Source: CAZTME01 sp964614795 (GTDB lineage: Bacteria > Patescibacteriota > Microgenomatia > UBA1400 > PJMF01). From it: a stretch of 7,146 nt of DNA. The position numbers and the translations under genes are program-made. Below the pieces are notes generated by a model. That model saw only the letters and a list, made by a program, of their open reading frames with translations. It did not search any database and had not been told where the DNA came from. The stretch lies in assembly GCA_964614795.1 (NCBI GenBank), contig CAZTME010000061.1, positions 1-7,146 on the forward strand. Direction: 5' to 3'. Below are positions 5,949-7,146 of the stretch, piece by piece; position 1 is the first letter of the stretch, and each line of letters opens with the position of its first letter.

Positions 5949-6358
5949 TCAAATTACCTGCCATTTTCTTCTTGTTTTCACATCTTCCAAAACCATTTTT
6001 AAATGCTCTTGAACTAAATAATTGCGAATTTGGCCGGCAACAAATAAATAAACATCTTTTAAAATAGGATGAAGTGATGCTTGGAATTCCAAAGCATTAG
6101 CAATTTTCCAGAAGGGGTGATCAACGCAATTTGCTTTTAATACATTTCGAGATTTTTGATTATTTGCTAATTCTTTGAAACATGATTGTAATTTTTCTTT
6201 AACACATTTTTGCCAAGCCGATACTTCATCAGTAGAGGAGTGGACTTGAGATGGATTCTGCAAAAATTCAAAAAGAAAAAGTTTTAAATTAGGATAATCT
6301 TTCAACAACTCTTCAAGATTTGCTCCAAATGAAGAACATTTTTTTCCGGATTAGGCAT
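5949..6358 (-). CDS. Hypothetical protein, apparently frameshifted near its start
   Basis: The family is not recognised. The continuous frame from a TTG at 6308 gives 119 mostly helical residues (MLKDYPNLKLFLFEFLQNPS... to VKTRRKWQVI) with scattered cysteines and no signal peptide or membrane helix. A better start is the ATG at 6358, 19 bases after the recombinase stop. It reads MPNPEKNVLHLEQILKSC and then hits TGA at 6302-6304. One added base anywhere between about 6345 and 6310 joins the frames to give 136 residues. Candidates are the seven-A run at 6339-6345 (giving MPNPEKKCSSFGANLEELLKD) or a site near 6315 (giving HLEQI-x-EELLKDYPNL). It may be a homopolymer read error, a true mutation or slippage. 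It is probably co-transcribed with the recombinase. It ends TGA, with TGA TAG shortly after. Confidence 0.55.
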
Positions 6359-6377
6359 GATAATGGAGAAATAATTT

Positions 6378-7146
6378 TTACAACTCACCAATTTGAATGG
6401 TTGGCTCTTTAACCGGCTCATCAATCAACTTAAGGTATTTTTCGGTGGTGGTAATTCTTTTATGACCCACCAATTGGGAAACATAAACCAATGGCGTGCC
6501 GGCTTTTAATTGTTCAACAATAAAAGTGTGGCGCAAATCATTAACTTTAGCACCAAAAATTCCAGCCAGCCTAAAATAGCGATCCACAGCCGTGCGAATA
6601 TTTCTGACTAAAAATGGCCTACAAGTTTTGGTTAAGAAAAGCACATTTTCTTTGGTGCGAGGTCTCACACGCAAATAATCAAGCAAAGCGGCTTTAGCCG
6701 CCGAGTTCATGGGCACTCTTCGACCGGGGCGACTGTCTTGAGGCTGAATTTCAATCACATTTTTTTCAAAATTCAAGTCATCCACAGAAAGATTGGCCAA
6801 CTCACTAATCCTCATACCTGTTTGCAACAAAATTTCAATAATTGCATACATGCGCAAATCCATTCGAGCTACATCTCGCAGGGCTCGGTACTCCATTTTG
6901 GAAAGAACACGAGGTGGGGATTGATCAAACTTAGGATGAGAAACATGTTCGGCCGGATTTTGATCAATAAGGCCTTGTTCACTTAAAAATCGAAAGAAGG
7001 CTTTAATTGAATTAATTTTTCGAGATACCGATTTAGTGGTGTAGCGATTGCGTTTAAGAGTTTCTTGAAATTGAACAATATCTTGAATGTCGGCTTCTTT
7101 GACTGAAGATTTATTGGCTTTTTCCAATTCTTCTACAAACTGCTCA
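6378..7146 (-). CDS. Tyrosine recombinase, XerC/XerD-like (N-terminus beyond the window)
   Basis: The frame is open to the window edge (first full codons read EQFVEELEKANK), so the start is missing, probably by a few tens of residues. Numbering from the in-frame TTG at 7127: residues 1-65 are the SAM-like core-binding domain (VSRKINSIKAFFRFLSEQGLI, then NPAEHV). The catalytic domain follows, with R96 in QTGMRISEL, R189 in NDLRHTF, H212 in LVGHKRI and nucleophile Y221 in EKYLKL, at the spacing of XerD. Two usual residues differ: the first His of HxLRH is N186, and no Lys is seen in the beta-hairpin (QPQDSRPGRRVPM, 118-130). Xer proteins resolve chromosome dimers at dif; a mobile-element integrase is the alternative. 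No dif-like site is evident here. It ends at TAA. Confidence 0.88.
   Translation of the reverse strand, partial: EQFVEELEKANKSSVKEADIQDIVQFQETLKRNRYTTKSVSRKINSIKAFFRFLSEQGLIDQNPAEHVSHPKFDQSPPRVLSKMEYRALRDVARMDLRMYAIIEILLQTGMRISELANLSVDDLNFEKNVIEIQPQDSRPGRRVPMNSAAKAALLDYLRVRPRTKENVLFLTKTCRPFLVRNIRTAVDRYFRLAGIFGAKVNDLRHTFIVEQLKAGTPLVYVSQLVGHKRITTTEKYLKLIDEPVKEPTIQIGEL

Noticed and set aside
3711..6310. Several genes end in TGA with an in-frame TAG soon after, hinting that UGA might be read as glycine as in Gracilibacteria and Absconditabacteria.
   Set aside because: ftsH (677 codons), trpS (350) and the recombinase (over 250) contain no internal UGA although glycine is frequent in them; a recoded genome would use UGA inside such genes. 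The three TGA-ended genes all stop at the normal family length where that can be judged.
5536..6986. Plus-strand frames opposite trpS (5536-5718) and the recombinase (6738-6986).
   Set aside because: They are antisense to well-supported genes, without start signals or domain content.

Overview
The window is AT-rich and gene-dense. Its genes have weak or absent Shine-Dalgarno sites and some GTG/TTG starts. The housekeeping genes present (trpS, a stand-alone tRNA-binding OB-fold protein, ftsH, a single-type Xer recombinase) and their style suggest a small-genome bacterium, possibly of the Patescibacteria/CPR type. That placement is inference from gene style only; no rRNA or other marker is present. 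The standard bacterial code fits: ftsH, trpS and the recombinase run full length with no internal UGA.

Layout. At 1-450 (+) there is a small protein that I read, with limited confidence, as the C-terminal part of a 2H phosphoesterase / 2'-5' RNA ligase-like protein. An in-frame TGA just upstream suggests decay. All other genes are on the minus strand. Read in their transcription order from the right edge they are: a tyrosine recombinase cut by the window end (6378-7146); a small unknown gene that appears frameshifted (5949-6358); trpS (4669-5721) with its own candidate promoter; a Trbp111/MetG-C-terminal-like tRNA-binding protein (3735-4076); ftsH (1526-3559); and a type II toxin-antitoxin pair, an RHH antitoxin (938-1195) overlapping a PIN-domain toxin (505-966). 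The toxin-antitoxin promoter contains a perfect 18-bp inverted repeat, a likely operator, and the message is probably leaderless.

The most striking feature is non-coding. A family of foldback (imperfectly palindromic) repeats with ends like AATAGACTTGTCGCACAATA fills the gaps downstream of ftsH, the tRNA-binding gene and trpS. Two near-complete copies of about 172 bp (1318-1488 and, in opposite orientation, 4249-4421) are about 89% identical by hand alignment. A 72-bp internally deleted copy lies at 3639-3710. A decayed copy, starting at 4110, appears to have been split by insertion of the copy at 4249-4421, so at least two rounds of mobilisation are recorded. The elements encode no protein and behave like MITEs; the enzyme that moved them is not visible here. 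Their nested hairpin structure, with a wobble pair preserved at the apex, leaves open a role in the RNA.
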